Of a stretch of 39,036 nt of DNA, positions 19,658 to 27,875 are shown one piece after another. The translations under genes and the position numbers were made by a program. Below the pieces are notes generated by a model. It worked only from the letters and a program-made list of their open reading frames with translations. It was not told where the DNA came from and ran no database searches. Positions within the stretch are counted from its first letter, which is position 1. Each line of letters starts with the position of its first letter. This DNA is from an uncultured Muribaculaceae bacterium (lineage in GTDB: Bacteria; Bacteroidota; Bacteroidia; Bacteroidales; Muribaculaceae): contig CAJUKE010000028.1 in the NCBI GenBank assembly GCA_910587075.1, forward strand, positions 1 through 39,036, written 5' to 3'.

Positions 19658-22600
19658 TTAACGTGAGTACTGTTCGATTTCGCTCTCGATGGCGTCGTTG
19701 TTGGTGTCGCGCCACTTCATCGGGGTGATCTTCTCCTGGATGAGCTGGAAGGCCACGAAGAGCGCGGGCACGAAGAAAATCTGGAGGATCATGCCGATAA
19801 GCATACCGCCTACCGAACCCACGCCGAGGGCCTGGTTGCCGTTGGCGCCGACGCCGGAGGCGAACATCATGGGCAGAAGGCCGATGATGAGGGCCAGCGA
19901 GGTCATAAGGATCGGTCGCAGACGGGCCTCGGCGCCGGAGATGGCGGCGTTGACAACCGACATACCCGTGCGGCGGCGTTCGAGGGCGAACTCAACGATA
20001 AGGATGGCGTTCTTGGCCAACAGACCAATGAGCATGATCAGCGCGATCTGCAGGTAGATGTTGTTGGAGATGTCGAACATAGCCGCGAAGAGGAACGAGC
20101 CCATGAGGCCGAACGGAATCGAGAGGATAACCGCCCAGGGGAGGATGTAGCTCTCGTACTGAGCCGACAGCAGCAGGTAGACGAACAGGAGGCAGAGGCC
20201 GAAGATCACGGCGGTGGAGTTGCCCGACTGGGTGCCTTCCTCACGGGTCATACCGGCGTATTCGAAGCCGTAGCCGGTGGGGAGGGTCTGGGATGCCACG
20301 CGGTCGATGGCGGCGAGTGCCTGGCCTGAGGAGTATCCGGCGGCGGGGTTACCGGTGACGGAAATCGAGGTGAAGAGGTTGAATCGGTTCAGAAGGTCGG
20401 GGCCGTAGGTCTTGGTGAGGGTCACGAAGTTCTCCAGCGAAGCCATCTTGCCCGAAGCGGAGCGCACCTTGATATTCTTGAGGCTCTCTTCCGAGACGCG
20501 AGCCTCGGGGGGTGCCTGCATCATCACGCGGTAGATCTTACCGAAGCGGTTGAAGTTCGAAACGTACATCGAGCCGTAGTAGCCCTGGAGGGTGGAGAGG
20601 ATGGTCGAAGTGCTCAGACCGGCCTGCTGGGCCTTGGCGGCGTCGATGTCGATGCGGTACTGGGGGAATGTGGGGTTGAAGGTGGTGTAGGCGAGCTGGA
20701 TTTCAGGCTGCGCGTTGAGCTGGGCGAGGAAGTTCTGCACTATGGCGAAGAAGTCGTCGACGGAGCCGCCGGTCTTGTCCTGCATCTTGAGCTCGAAACC
20801 GTTTGTGATCGAGTAGCCGGTGATCATAGGGGGCGCGAAGGCGATCACGCGGCCGTCCTTGATTAGCTGGTTGGTCATGCCGTATACTCGTCCGAGGATG
20901 GCGTCGACGCTCTCGGTTTTCTTATCGCGCTCGCTCCAGTTCTTGAGCTTCACGATGAAGGTACCGTAGGTCGGGCCCTGGCCAGCCACGAAGCTGTAGC
21001 CGAGAATCTTCTGGCTGAACTTCACGGCGGGAATCGACATAATGATTTTGTCGACGTTGTCCATGACCTCGGCGGTGCGTTCCTGGGAGGTACCGGCGGG
21101 CATGTCGACCATCACGAAGAACATACCTGTATCCTCGTTGGGCACCATCGCGGTGGGGGTAACGGCCATGCGCCATACGAGGATGGCGATCGAGATGCCC
21201 ACGATTACGAAGCTCGTCACCTTGTGGCGGGTGAAGAAGTCAACCCACTTGTTGTACTTGGCGAGCACCTTGGAGTAGGCGCGCTCGAAGGCTTCCTTGA
21301 ACGCCTTGGTGAAGAGGCCCCAGATCGCGAGCACGCCGCAAACGATTGCGATCACGCCCTTGGCCACGTTCTCGAAGTCGAACCATCCGAGCACCATGAA
21401 GGTGATGGTGGCAACGAGGAGCGCGAAGGTGATCAGCGGGAGCCAGAGGCGGTTCCATCGCGATGCCACGCTCTGAGCCATAGCCTGGCCGGCAGCCTTG
21501 TAGGCGTCGCCCACGCGCTTGGCCAGGGGTTCCTGGTGTCCGTCGGGGTTGTGGGGTTTGAGGAAGATGGCGCAGAGCGCGGGTGAGAGGGTGAGGGCGT
21601 TCAGCGCCGAGAAGCCGATGGCGATGGCCATGGTCAGACCGAACTGCTGGTAGAAGATACCGGCGGTACCTGGCATGAACGACACGGGGATGAACACGAG
21701 CATCATGACCAGGGTGATGGAGATGATGGCGGTGCCGATTTCGTTCATGGCGTCGATTGCGGCCTTGCGGGAGCTCTTGTATCCGGCGTCGAGTTTGGCG
21801 TGGACGGCCTCGACCACCACGATGGCGTCGTCGACCACGATAGCGATCGCGAGCACGAGAGCCGACAGGGTGATGAGGTTCACCGAGAAGCCGATGATGT
21901 TAAGCACGAAGAAAGTGCCGACCAGGGCCACGGGGATGGCGATGGCGGGGATGAGGGTCGAGCGGATGTCGCCCAGGAAGAGGTAAACCACGAAGAACAC
22001 CAGGATGAATGCCTCGATGAGGGTGTGGAGCACCTTGTTGATCGAGGCGTAGAGGAAGTCGTTGTTGTTCATCGGGATGGCGAATGCGAGCCCCTCGGGG
22101 AGGTCCTTCTCCATCTTCTCAACCTCGGCAAGACAGTCGTTGATGATCTGGGTCGCGTTTGAGCCGGCGGTCTGGAACACCATACACATCGAGCCGGGGA
22201 GGCCGTTGAGGGTGTTCTCGAAGTCGTAGGTCACCTTGCCGAGCTCGACGTCGGCCACGTCCTTGAGGTAGAGCACTTCGCCGTTGGCGCTTGTGCGCAC
22301 CACGATGTTTTCGAATTCCTCGGGGGTCTCGTAGCGGCCGCGGTATTTGAGGGTGTACTGGAAGCTCTGGTCGCCCTGCGCGCCGAACGAGCCGGGGGCC
22401 GCCTCGACGTTCTGGTCGGCGAGGACGGCGGCGATGTCGCTCGGGTTGAGGCCGTACTGGGCCATCACCTCGGGCTTGATCCAGATACGCATCGAGTAGT
22501 CACCGCCGAAGCTCTGGACGTCGCCGACACCGTTGACGCGCTGGAGCACGGGGATGACATTGATTTTCATGTAGTTGTCGATGAAGGCCATATCGTAGCC

Positions 22601-23047
22601 GTCGGGGTCCTCGCTGTAGAGGGCCACGCCGACGAGCATCGACGACTGGCGCTTCTGGGTGAGCACGCCCACCTTGGTAACCTCGGCGGGGAGGAGGTTC
22701 TGAGCCTTGGCCACGCGGTTCTGCACGTCGACGGCGGCCATGTCGGGGTCGAAGCCCTGCTTGAAGTGCACGCTGATGTTGGCGGCGCCGGTGTTGGTGG
22801 CGGTCGATTCGATGTAGGTCATGCCCTCGGCACCGTTGATCGACTCTTCGAGGGGCGCGATCACGGAGTTGAGCACGGCCTGGGCGTTGGCGCCGCTATA
22901 GGTAGTTGACACCGAGATGGTCGGCGGAGCGATGTCGGGGTACTGGGTCACGGGGAGCGACACCAGGCCGATGATGCCGAGCAGGACGATGAAGATTGAT
23001 ATCACCGTCGATAGCACCGGGCGGTTAATGAATGTATCGAGTTTCAT
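19658..23047 (-). CDS. RND efflux pump, HAE-1 family inner-membrane transporter
   Basis: An 1129-residue AcrB-type proton/drug antiporter. The N-terminus (FINRPVLSTVISIFIVLLG, PDIAPPTI) and porter-domain motifs (YSGANA, VQNRVAKAQNLLP) are typical of the hydrophobe/amphiphile efflux family. The proton-relay pair Asp406-Asp407 sits in VVDDAIVVVE of TM4. Compared with AcrB (1049 residues) it is longer, mainly because of about 70 extra residues between TM6 and TM7 (roughly 500-635); this stretch holds two additional hydrophobic segments (about 535-556 and 561-580). Substrates cannot be inferred; bile salts or antimicrobials are likely in a gut host. It is flanked by its adaptor and outer-membrane channel genes, forming a complete tripartite system. 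Confidence 0.96.
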   Translation of the reverse strand: MKLDTFINRPVLSTVISIFIVLLGIIGLVSLPVTQYPDIAPPTISVSTTYSGANAQAVLNSVIAPLEESINGAEGMTYIESTATNTGAANISVHFKQGFDPDMAAVDVQNRVAKAQNLLPAEVTKVGVLTQKRQSSMLVGVALYSEDPDGYDMAFIDNYMKINVIPVLQRVNGVGDVQSFGGDYSMRIWIKPEVMAQYGLNPSDIAAVLADQNVEAAPGSFGAQGDQSFQYTLKYRGRYETPEEFENIVVRTSANGEVLYLKDVADVELGKVTYDFENTLNGLPGSMCMVFQTAGSNATQIINDCLAEVEKMEKDLPEGLAFAIPMNNNDFLYASINKVLHTLIEAFILVFFVVYLFLGDIRSTLIPAIAIPVALVGTFFVLNIIGFSVNLITLSALVLAIAIVVDDAIVVVEAVHAKLDAGYKSSRKAAIDAMNEIGTAIISITLVMMLVFIPVSFMPGTAGIFYQQFGLTMAIAIGFSALNALTLSPALCAIFLKPHNPDGHQEPLAKRVGDAYKAAGQAMAQSVASRWNRLWLPLITFALLVATITFMVLGWFDFENVAKGVIAIVCGVLAIWGLFTKAFKEAFERAYSKVLAKYNKWVDFFTRHKVTSFVIVGISIAILVWRMAVTPTAMVPNEDTGMFFVMVDMPAGTSQERTAEVMDNVDKIIMSIPAVKFSQKILGYSFVAGQGPTYGTFIVKLKNWSERDKKTESVDAILGRVYGMTNQLIKDGRVIAFAPPMITGYSITNGFELKMQDKTGGSVDDFFAIVQNFLAQLNAQPEIQLAYTTFNPTFPQYRIDIDAAKAQQAGLSTSTILSTLQGYYGSMYVSNFNRFGKIYRVMMQAPPEARVSEESLKNIKVRSASGKMASLENFVTLTKTYGPDLLNRFNLFTSISVTGNPAAGYSSGQALAAIDRVASQTLPTGYGFEYAGMTREEGTQSGNSTAVIFGLCLLFVYLLLSAQYESYILPWAVILSIPFGLMGSFLFAAMFDISNNIYLQIALIMLIGLLAKNAILIVEFALERRRTGMSVVNAAISGAEARLRPILMTSLALIIGLLPMMFASGVGANGNQALGVGSVGGMLIGMILQIFFVPALFVAFQLIQEKITPMKWRDTNNDAIESEIEQYSR

Positions 23048-23111
23048 CTGTGATGTTGCTGTTTTCTGATTTTGAGGCTTTTTGGGGCGCTTTTCGCAAT
23101 TCTCATCGGTC

Positions 23112-23146
23112 GCGACGCACGCGTCGCACCCTCTTCAAATTGAAGA
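23112..23146 (-). repeat. Two perfect inverted repeats between adaptor and pump genes
   Basis: In the 152-bp gap, GCGACGC and GCGTCGC flank two bases (23112-23127), and TCTTCAA and TTGAAGA flank one base (23132-23146). No T-run follows on the minus strand. They may tune mRNA stability or the adaptor:pump ratio, which is inference. Confidence 0.5.
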
Positions 23147-23199
23147 AATATTCTCAAAACAGCTCTCAAAAACTATCGGAAAAATATTTAAACAGTTTC

Positions 23200-24417
23200 T
23201 TACTTGCCGGCCTGCTGCTGGTGCTGGGCTGCCATGGCAGCCTGCTTGGCGGCGAGTTCGGCGGCGTCGACGGGCTTGATCTGCATATCGGGCTTAACCT
23301 TGTTGCCCACGCCTTCGACCACGATGCGCTGCCCGGCCTGGAGGCCTGAGGTAACGACGAAGTTCTTGCCGTCGTTGAGCTGGTCGACGGTGATCGGGGT
23401 GCTGACGGTCTTGTTGGAGTCGTTCACAACGTAAACGAAGCGGAGGTTCTGGATTTCGTAGGTTGCCTTCTGGGGGATTACGAGCACGTCGTGCTTCACC
23501 ACGGGCACGCGGATCTGGCCGGTTGAGCCGCTGCGGAGCATGCCGTTGGTGTTCTTGAAGCGGGCGCGCACGTTGGCGGCGCCGGTGCTCTGGTCGATCA
23601 CGCCGGAGACGGTGGCCACCTTACCCTCCTCGGGGTACATCGAGCCGTCGGAGAGCTGGAGCTGCACGGCGGGCATCTCGGCGATGGCCTGGGCGATGCT
23701 CTTGGTGCCGTTGTCGGTCATTTCGAGAAGGTCCTTCTCATTGATGGAGAAGTAAGCGTAGATGTCGGAGTTGTCGCTGACGGTGGTCAGGGGCTGAACC
23801 ATCGAGGGGGAGGCCAGGGAGCCTTCGCGGTTGGGGATCACGCCGACGAAGCCGTCGGAGGGGGCGGTCACCACGGTGTAGCTGAGGTTCTTGCGGGCGT
23901 TGACCACGGCGGCCTCGGCGGTGCGGAGCTGTGCCTCGGCCTGGGCGAGGGAGTTCTTGGCGAGCTGGTTCTCGTATTCGCTTATGATGTTCTTGTCGAA
24001 GAGGCGCTGCTTGTTGTCGGCGGTGAGTCGGGCGGTCTCGACGGCTGTTTTGGCGGAGGCGAGCTGAGCCACAGCCTGGTCGACGGCGGCCTGGTACTGC
24101 ACCTGGTCGAGGGTGAAGAGGGGCTGTCCTTTGCGCACGGCCTGGCCCTCGTCGACGTGTACCTGGGTGATGAAGCCCGACACGAGGGGTCGTACGTCGA
24201 TGTCGGTGCGCCCCTTGATGGTGGCGGCGTAGGAGTGCGAGAGGTCGGAATTTCCGGGCTGCACGGTCATTACGGCGATTTCGGGGGTCTGCTGCATCAT
24301 CATCGCCATCTGTGCGGCGGCGTCATCTTTCTTGCCGCACGAAGCCAATGTAACTACTGCGGCCGCTCCGACCAGTGTCAAACCGCGGAGGGCGAGTCGC
24401 TTCTTGTTGTCAATCAT
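23200..24417 (-). CDS. RND efflux periplasmic adaptor lipoprotein
   Basis: A 405-residue membrane fusion protein that couples the RND pump to the outer-membrane channel. The N-terminus is a lipoprotein signal (VVTLASC, Cys at about residue 27). A biotinyl-lipoyl half-motif (DVRPLVSGFITQVHVDEGQ) precedes a long alpha-helical hairpin rich in Ala, Gln and Glu (residues about 110-190). The second lipoyl half (YTVVTAPSDGFVGVI) and the beta-barrel domain follow. A Gln/Ala/Met-rich C-terminal tail ends the protein. It is the first gene of the operon and is driven by the promoter at 24494-24501. The ATG at 24417 gives an appropriate signal sequence. Confidence 0.95.
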   Translation of the reverse strand: MIDNKKRLALRGLTLVGAAAVVTLASCGKKDDAAAQMAMMMQQTPEIAVMTVQPGNSDLSHSYAATIKGRTDIDVRPLVSGFITQVHVDEGQAVRKGQPLFTLDQVQYQAAVDQAVAQLASAKTAVETARLTADNKQRLFDKNIISEYENQLAKNSLAQAEAQLRTAEAAVVNARKNLSYTVVTAPSDGFVGVIPNREGSLASPSMVQPLTTVSDNSDIYAYFSINEKDLLEMTDNGTKSIAQAIAEMPAVQLQLSDGSMYPEEGKVATVSGVIDQSTGAANVRARFKNTNGMLRSGSTGQIRVPVVKHDVLVIPQKATYEIQNLRFVYVVNDSNKTVSTPITVDQLNDGKNFVVTSGLQAGQRIVVEGVGNKVKPDMQIKPVDAAELAAKQAAMAAQHQQQAGK

Positions 24418-24493
24418 TGTTTTACGCTAATATTTATGATGTATTTCTATTGTATTCAGCCTTATGAGATGAATGGTTCTTGGAAACCGAATG

Positions 24494-24538
24494 CAAAATT
24501 AGTCAATAATTTACACCGAAAATATGATATTTATCATA
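24494..24538 (-). promoter_or_regulatory. Efflux operon promoter with overlapping palindromic operator
   Basis: Minus-strand TAATTTTG (24501-24494) matches the -7 consensus. A perfect inverted repeat, TATGATA and TATCATA separated by TT, lies at 24523-24538, overlapping the expected -33 position, where no good TTTG is present. The layout suits a dimeric repressor or activator controlling the pump; no regulator gene lies nearby. Confidence 0.6.
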
Positions 24539-24606
24539 CTTGTCGCCCCTTTAACACTATTTATATTATTGAGGCGCGCGTGTGGGGGCGAATGAAAAAA
24601 AATGTT

Positions 24607-24614
24607 TATATTCG
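24607..24614 (+). promoter_or_regulatory. Possible -7 box (TATATTCG) just before the GT4 gene
   Basis: TATATTCG ends 8 bases before the preferred ATG at 24623. If used, transcription would start within a few bases of the ATG, giving an almost leaderless mRNA. No clear -33 box is seen. Confidence 0.35.
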
Positions 24615-24622
24615 CGCCCTAT

Positions 24623-25678
24623 ATGAGGATTCTCCACATAATATTCACTTTCCGCACCGGGGGCGCCGAGACTATGCTGGTCGACATAATGAACCGGCAG
24701 GCCGCGCTCGGCCACACGGTAGGCCTGCTGATAATCAACGACGGGGTCGACCAGGGGCTCCTGTCGACCATCAACGACCAAGTGGAGGTGACCCACTGGC
24801 CCCGCCGCCCGGGGTCGCGCAAGCTGTTGCTGGCCATGAGGCTCAACGCGTGGGTGAGGCTGTGGAGGCCTGACGCGGTTCATCTCCACGACCCCAAGCT
24901 CCCGGGGCTCCTGAGGGGCATGGACCATAAGCTCGTCTACACCATACACGCCCTGGGGCTGTCGCAGCAGTACCTCCGCCCGACGGTGAAGCAGGTGGCC
25001 ATAACCGACGCGGTGCGCGACGATGTGCTGGCCATGCGCAGAATGGTCGATATAATGGTGATTCCCAACGGTATCGATGTCGACGCCATCCGGCGTCGCG
25101 ACAGCGAGAGGCTCCCCGCCGAGGGTGAGTTCCGCATCGTGCAGGCCGGGAGGCTTGACACGGCTACGAAGGGTCAGGACATCCTCATCAAGGCGCTCGG
25201 AATCCTCAACCGCAAGGGTGAGGCCGGGGTGTATGTCGACTTCATAGGTGAGGGAGCCGACCGGCGCCGCCTCGAAGAGCTCGCCCGCGCCGAGGGGGTG
25301 GCCTCCAGGGTCACATTCCGCGGCCTGATGACGCGCAAGGAGGTCTATAACGCGTATGCCGACTACGACCTGATGGTGCACCCGGCGCGCTACGAGGGAT
25401 TCGGACTGATTGTTGCCGAGGCGATGGCCGCCGGGTTGCCGGTAGCCGTCCCCGTTGACGGTGGGCCATACGAGGTGATCGACCGCGGCCACCTCGGGGA
25501 GACGTTCGAGCCGGAGGATCCCGAATCGTGCGCCGAGGCCATCGAGAATGTGAGGCGCTCCTATCCGTCGGCGTTGCTGCGTGCCGAGCTGGCCCGTTCG
25601 CGCGCCGCGATGAGCTACTCGCTCAACGCGATGGTCGACGAATATATCGACCTCTACCGCTCCCTCTCGCGAAAGTGA
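24623..25678 (+). CDS. Glycosyltransferase family 4 protein
   Basis: A 351-residue GT-B fold glycosyltransferase. The N-terminal Rossmann domain begins MRILHIIFTFRTGGAETMLVDI, carrying the glycine-rich GGAE loop. The C-terminal domain has the GT4 signatures: VIPNGIDVDAI, FRIVQAGRLDTATKGQDILIKA, and the E-x7-E element in HPARYEGFGLIVAEAMAAGLPV (Glu retaining the nucleotide-sugar). It probably acts in the cytoplasm on an envelope glycan; the sugar and acceptor are unknown. A frame seven codons longer exists (24602), but the ATG at 24623 gives the conserved start. It is divergent from the efflux operon and is followed by a strong terminator, so it is a single-gene unit. Confidence 0.9.
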   Translation: MRILHIIFTFRTGGAETMLVDIMNRQAALGHTVGLLIINDGVDQGLLSTINDQVEVTHWPRRPGSRKLLLAMRLNAWVRLWRPDAVHLHDPKLPGLLRGMDHKLVYTIHALGLSQQYLRPTVKQVAITDAVRDDVLAMRRMVDIMVIPNGIDVDAIRRRDSERLPAEGEFRIVQAGRLDTATKGQDILIKALGILNRKGEAGVYVDFIGEGADRRRLEELARAEGVASRVTFRGLMTRKEVYNAYADYDLMVHPARYEGFGLIVAEAMAAGLPVAVPVDGGPYEVIDRGHLGETFEPEDPESCAEAIENVRRSYPSALLRAELARSRAAMSYSLNAMVDEYIDLYRSLSRK

Positions 25679-25736
25679 CGCCGCGGCGTGTTTTTGCCGG
25701 TTTCGGGGCGTAAATATGCTGTAAAACATAGTTGTT

Positions 25737-25764
25737 AAGCCGCTTTGGAGCGGCTTATTTTTTT
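25737..25764 (+). terminator. Rho-independent terminator of the GT4 gene
   Basis: AAGCCGCT (25737-25744) pairs with AGCGGCTT (25749-25756) around a 4-base loop, followed by A and seven T. Confidence 0.92.
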
Positions 25765-25798
25765 ATCTGCGATTTTTTGGCAAGTTTTGGCCAAAAAA

Positions 25799-25830
25799 TT
25801 TGTAACTCTATGAAAAACGCGGTACTTTCG
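25799..25830 (+). promoter_or_regulatory. Promoter of the glycogen operon
   Basis: TTTG (25799-25802) and TACTTTCG (25823-25830) are 20 bp apart, matching TTTG-N20-TAnnTTTG with one mismatch. Transcription should begin near 25837, inside the first leader repeat. Confidence 0.6.
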
Positions 25831-25874
25831 TTGAATATTTAACCATACCGGCGTTGAATATTTAACCCTACTGA
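25829..25874 (+). repeat. Two-copy leader repeat, 23-bp period
   Basis: Units at 25829-25851 and 25852-25874 share CGTTGAATATTTAACC exactly and match at 20 of 23 positions. They lie at the expected start of the glycogen operon transcript, 32 bases before the first ATG. Confidence 0.85.
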
Positions 25875-25905
25875 AACAAACATCTAACATAATACACGCC
25901 ACATC

Positions 25906-27849
25906 ATGAGTTATCTGAAGTTTGATAAAAACCTGATGATTAATCTCGAACAATCCCTCCCGAAGGAGATGCTCAGGACTAATCAGGCGGGCGCTTATCA
26001 CTGCACCTCGATTGTCGACTGCAACACCCGCAAGCAGCACGGCCTGCTGGTGGTGCCCATCGGCGAGGAGGAGTATGACCCTCACGTTCTGCTGTCGTCG
26101 CTCGATGAGACCGTCATACAGCACGGCGCGCCCTTCAACCTGGGTCTGCACCGCTACCAGGGAGGGGTATACAGCCCCAACGGCCACAAGTATATCCGCG
26201 AATTCGACTGCGAGGGAGTGCCCCGCACCACCTACCGCGTGGGAGGCGTGGTGCTCACCAAGGAGAAAATCTTCATCCAGAACGAAAACCGCATCCTCAT
26301 CCGCTACACCCTGCTGGAGGCCCACTCCCCCACGACCCTCCAGCTCCGCCCCTTCCTGGCGTTCCGCTCAAGCAACGCCCTCTGCATGGCCAACGACCGG
26401 GCCAACACCGACTGCCTGCCGGTGCAGAACGGCGTGGCCTGCTGCCTCTACGAAGGGTACCCCACCCTCTACATGCAGCTCTCGCGCAAGCCGGAGTTCG
26501 TGCATGACCCGCACTGGTACAACAATATCGAGTATGTGAAGGATATGGACCGCGGCGTGCCCTACGTCGAGGACCTCATGGTGCCGGGCTACTTCCAGGT
26601 GAGCATCAAGAAGGGTGAGTCGATCATCTTCTCGGCGGGCCTCTCCGAGGTGTCGACCCGCTCGCTGGGCAAGATGTACGAGGGTGAGATCGCTTCGCGC
26701 ACCCGCCGCACCTCCTTCTTCAACTGCCTTAAGAACGCCGCCAAGCAGCTCTACCTCAAAAAGGACGGCGCCGAATATATGCTCTCGGGCTACCCCTGGG
26801 GCAAAATCCTGGCCCGCAACACCTTTATGTCGCTCCCGGGCAACACCATAGCCATCGGTCACCGCGAGGACTTCGAGCGCATCATGGAGACGGCCACCGC
26901 GGCCCTCGAAAACTTCATGGCCACCCTCGCCCACTCCAAGATGATCCACGGCATCGCCGAGCCCGACATACCCGTGTGGGCCATCTGGGCTATCCAGCAG
27001 TACGCCAAGAGCTACGGCATGGAGGCTGCCCGCGAGCGCTACCTCGGCCTTACCGCCGCGCTGCTCGACTTCGTGATCGCCGGAGGGAATCCCCGCCTGA
27101 CCCTCGAAAGCGACGGCTTGCTCTCGACCGATGGCACCATGGCCCCCGCGTCGTGGATGAACTCCGTGTGGGAGGGTCGCCCCGTGGTGCCCCGCACCGG
27201 CAAGTTGGTCGAAATCAACGCCCTCTGGTACAACGCCCTGCGCTTCGCCGCCGAGCTCGCCCATGGCGAGGAGAAATATGAGGAGCGCGCCACCGCCTGG
27301 GCCGACATCGCCGACAAGGCGCGCGAGGCTTTCGCCCCGACGTTCCTCAACGACTACGGCTACCTCTACGACTATGTGACCGGCCAGTACTCCGACCCCT
27401 CGGTGCGCCCCAACATGGTGATCGCCGTGGGTCTCGACCACTCGCCCCTTGACCGCCGCCAGCGCAAGGGCGTGCTCGACGTGGTGACCCGCGAGCTCCT
27501 CACCCCCAAGGGTCTCCGCACCCTCTCGCCCAAGAGCTACGGCTATCGCCCCTTCTATCTCGGCTCCCCCCAGGAACGCGAGATCGCCCTCCACAACGGT
27601 CCGGCCCGCCCCTGGCTCATAGGGTTCTACGCCGACGCCTACCTGAAGGTGTTCGGCCTGAGCGGGCGCAGCTACATCGACCGTATGCTCATCGGGTTCG
27701 AGGAGGAGATGAGCCAGGGTTGCATAGGCTCGCTGAGCCAGCTCTACGACGGCAACCCGCCGTTTGCCGGCCGCGGCGCCATTTCGCACGCGACCAACAT
27801 CGCCGAAGTGCTCCGCACCCTGCGCACCCTTAAGAAACTCGACTCCTGA
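25906..27849 (+). CDS. Glycogen debranching enzyme-like protein (GDE_N/GDE_C)
   Basis: A 647-residue protein of the amylo-alpha-1,6-glucosidase family: an N-terminal GDE_N beta-sandwich domain (about 20-240, with RTNQAGAYHCTSIVDCNTRKQHGLLV, shown in part) and a C-terminal (alpha/alpha)6 barrel (about 285-645). The family normally removes alpha-1,6 branch stubs from glycogen in the cytoplasm. Its usual C-domain motifs are recognisable but altered: GRDT is ARNT (Asn305), WMDA is WMNS (Asn419), and HQGTVWPW is HNGPARPW (563-570), whereas VEINALWYNALR is intact. Activity is therefore doubtful. It is the first of three glycogen genes, with 26 bp to the next, and uses strongly C-ending codons, suggesting high expression. 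Confidence 0.88.
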   Translation: MSYLKFDKNLMINLEQSLPKEMLRTNQAGAYHCTSIVDCNTRKQHGLLVVPIGEEEYDPHVLLSSLDETVIQHGAPFNLGLHRYQGGVYSPNGHKYIREFDCEGVPRTTYRVGGVVLTKEKIFIQNENRILIRYTLLEAHSPTTLQLRPFLAFRSSNALCMANDRANTDCLPVQNGVACCLYEGYPTLYMQLSRKPEFVHDPHWYNNIEYVKDMDRGVPYVEDLMVPGYFQVSIKKGESIIFSAGLSEVSTRSLGKMYEGEIASRTRRTSFFNCLKNAAKQLYLKKDGAEYMLSGYPWGKILARNTFMSLPGNTIAIGHREDFERIMETATAALENFMATLAHSKMIHGIAEPDIPVWAIWAIQQYAKSYGMEAARERYLGLTAALLDFVIAGGNPRLTLESDGLLSTDGTMAPASWMNSVWEGRPVVPRTGKLVEINALWYNALRFAAELAHGEEKYEERATAWADIADKAREAFAPTFLNDYGYLYDYVTGQYSDPSVRPNMVIAVGLDHSPLDRRQRKGVLDVVTRELLTPKGLRTLSPKSYGYRPFYLGSPQEREIALHNGPARPWLIGFYADAYLKVFGLSGRSYIDRMLIGFEEEMSQGCIGSLSQLYDGNPPFAGRGAISHATNIAEVLRTLRTLKKLDS

Positions 27850-27858
27850 ACCACCCTG

Positions 27859-27870
27859 AAACCTAACACA
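27859..27870 (+). promoter_or_regulatory. Leader element AAACCTAACACA, copy 1
   Basis: A 12-bp element located 5 bases before the ATG of the glycogen synthase-like gene. An identical copy precedes the next gene (29147-29158), and a related CTAACATA stands before the first gene near 25884. It may be a translation-promoting leader, since no Shine-Dalgarno sequence is present. Confidence 0.45.
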
Positions 27871-27875
27871 AAAGA

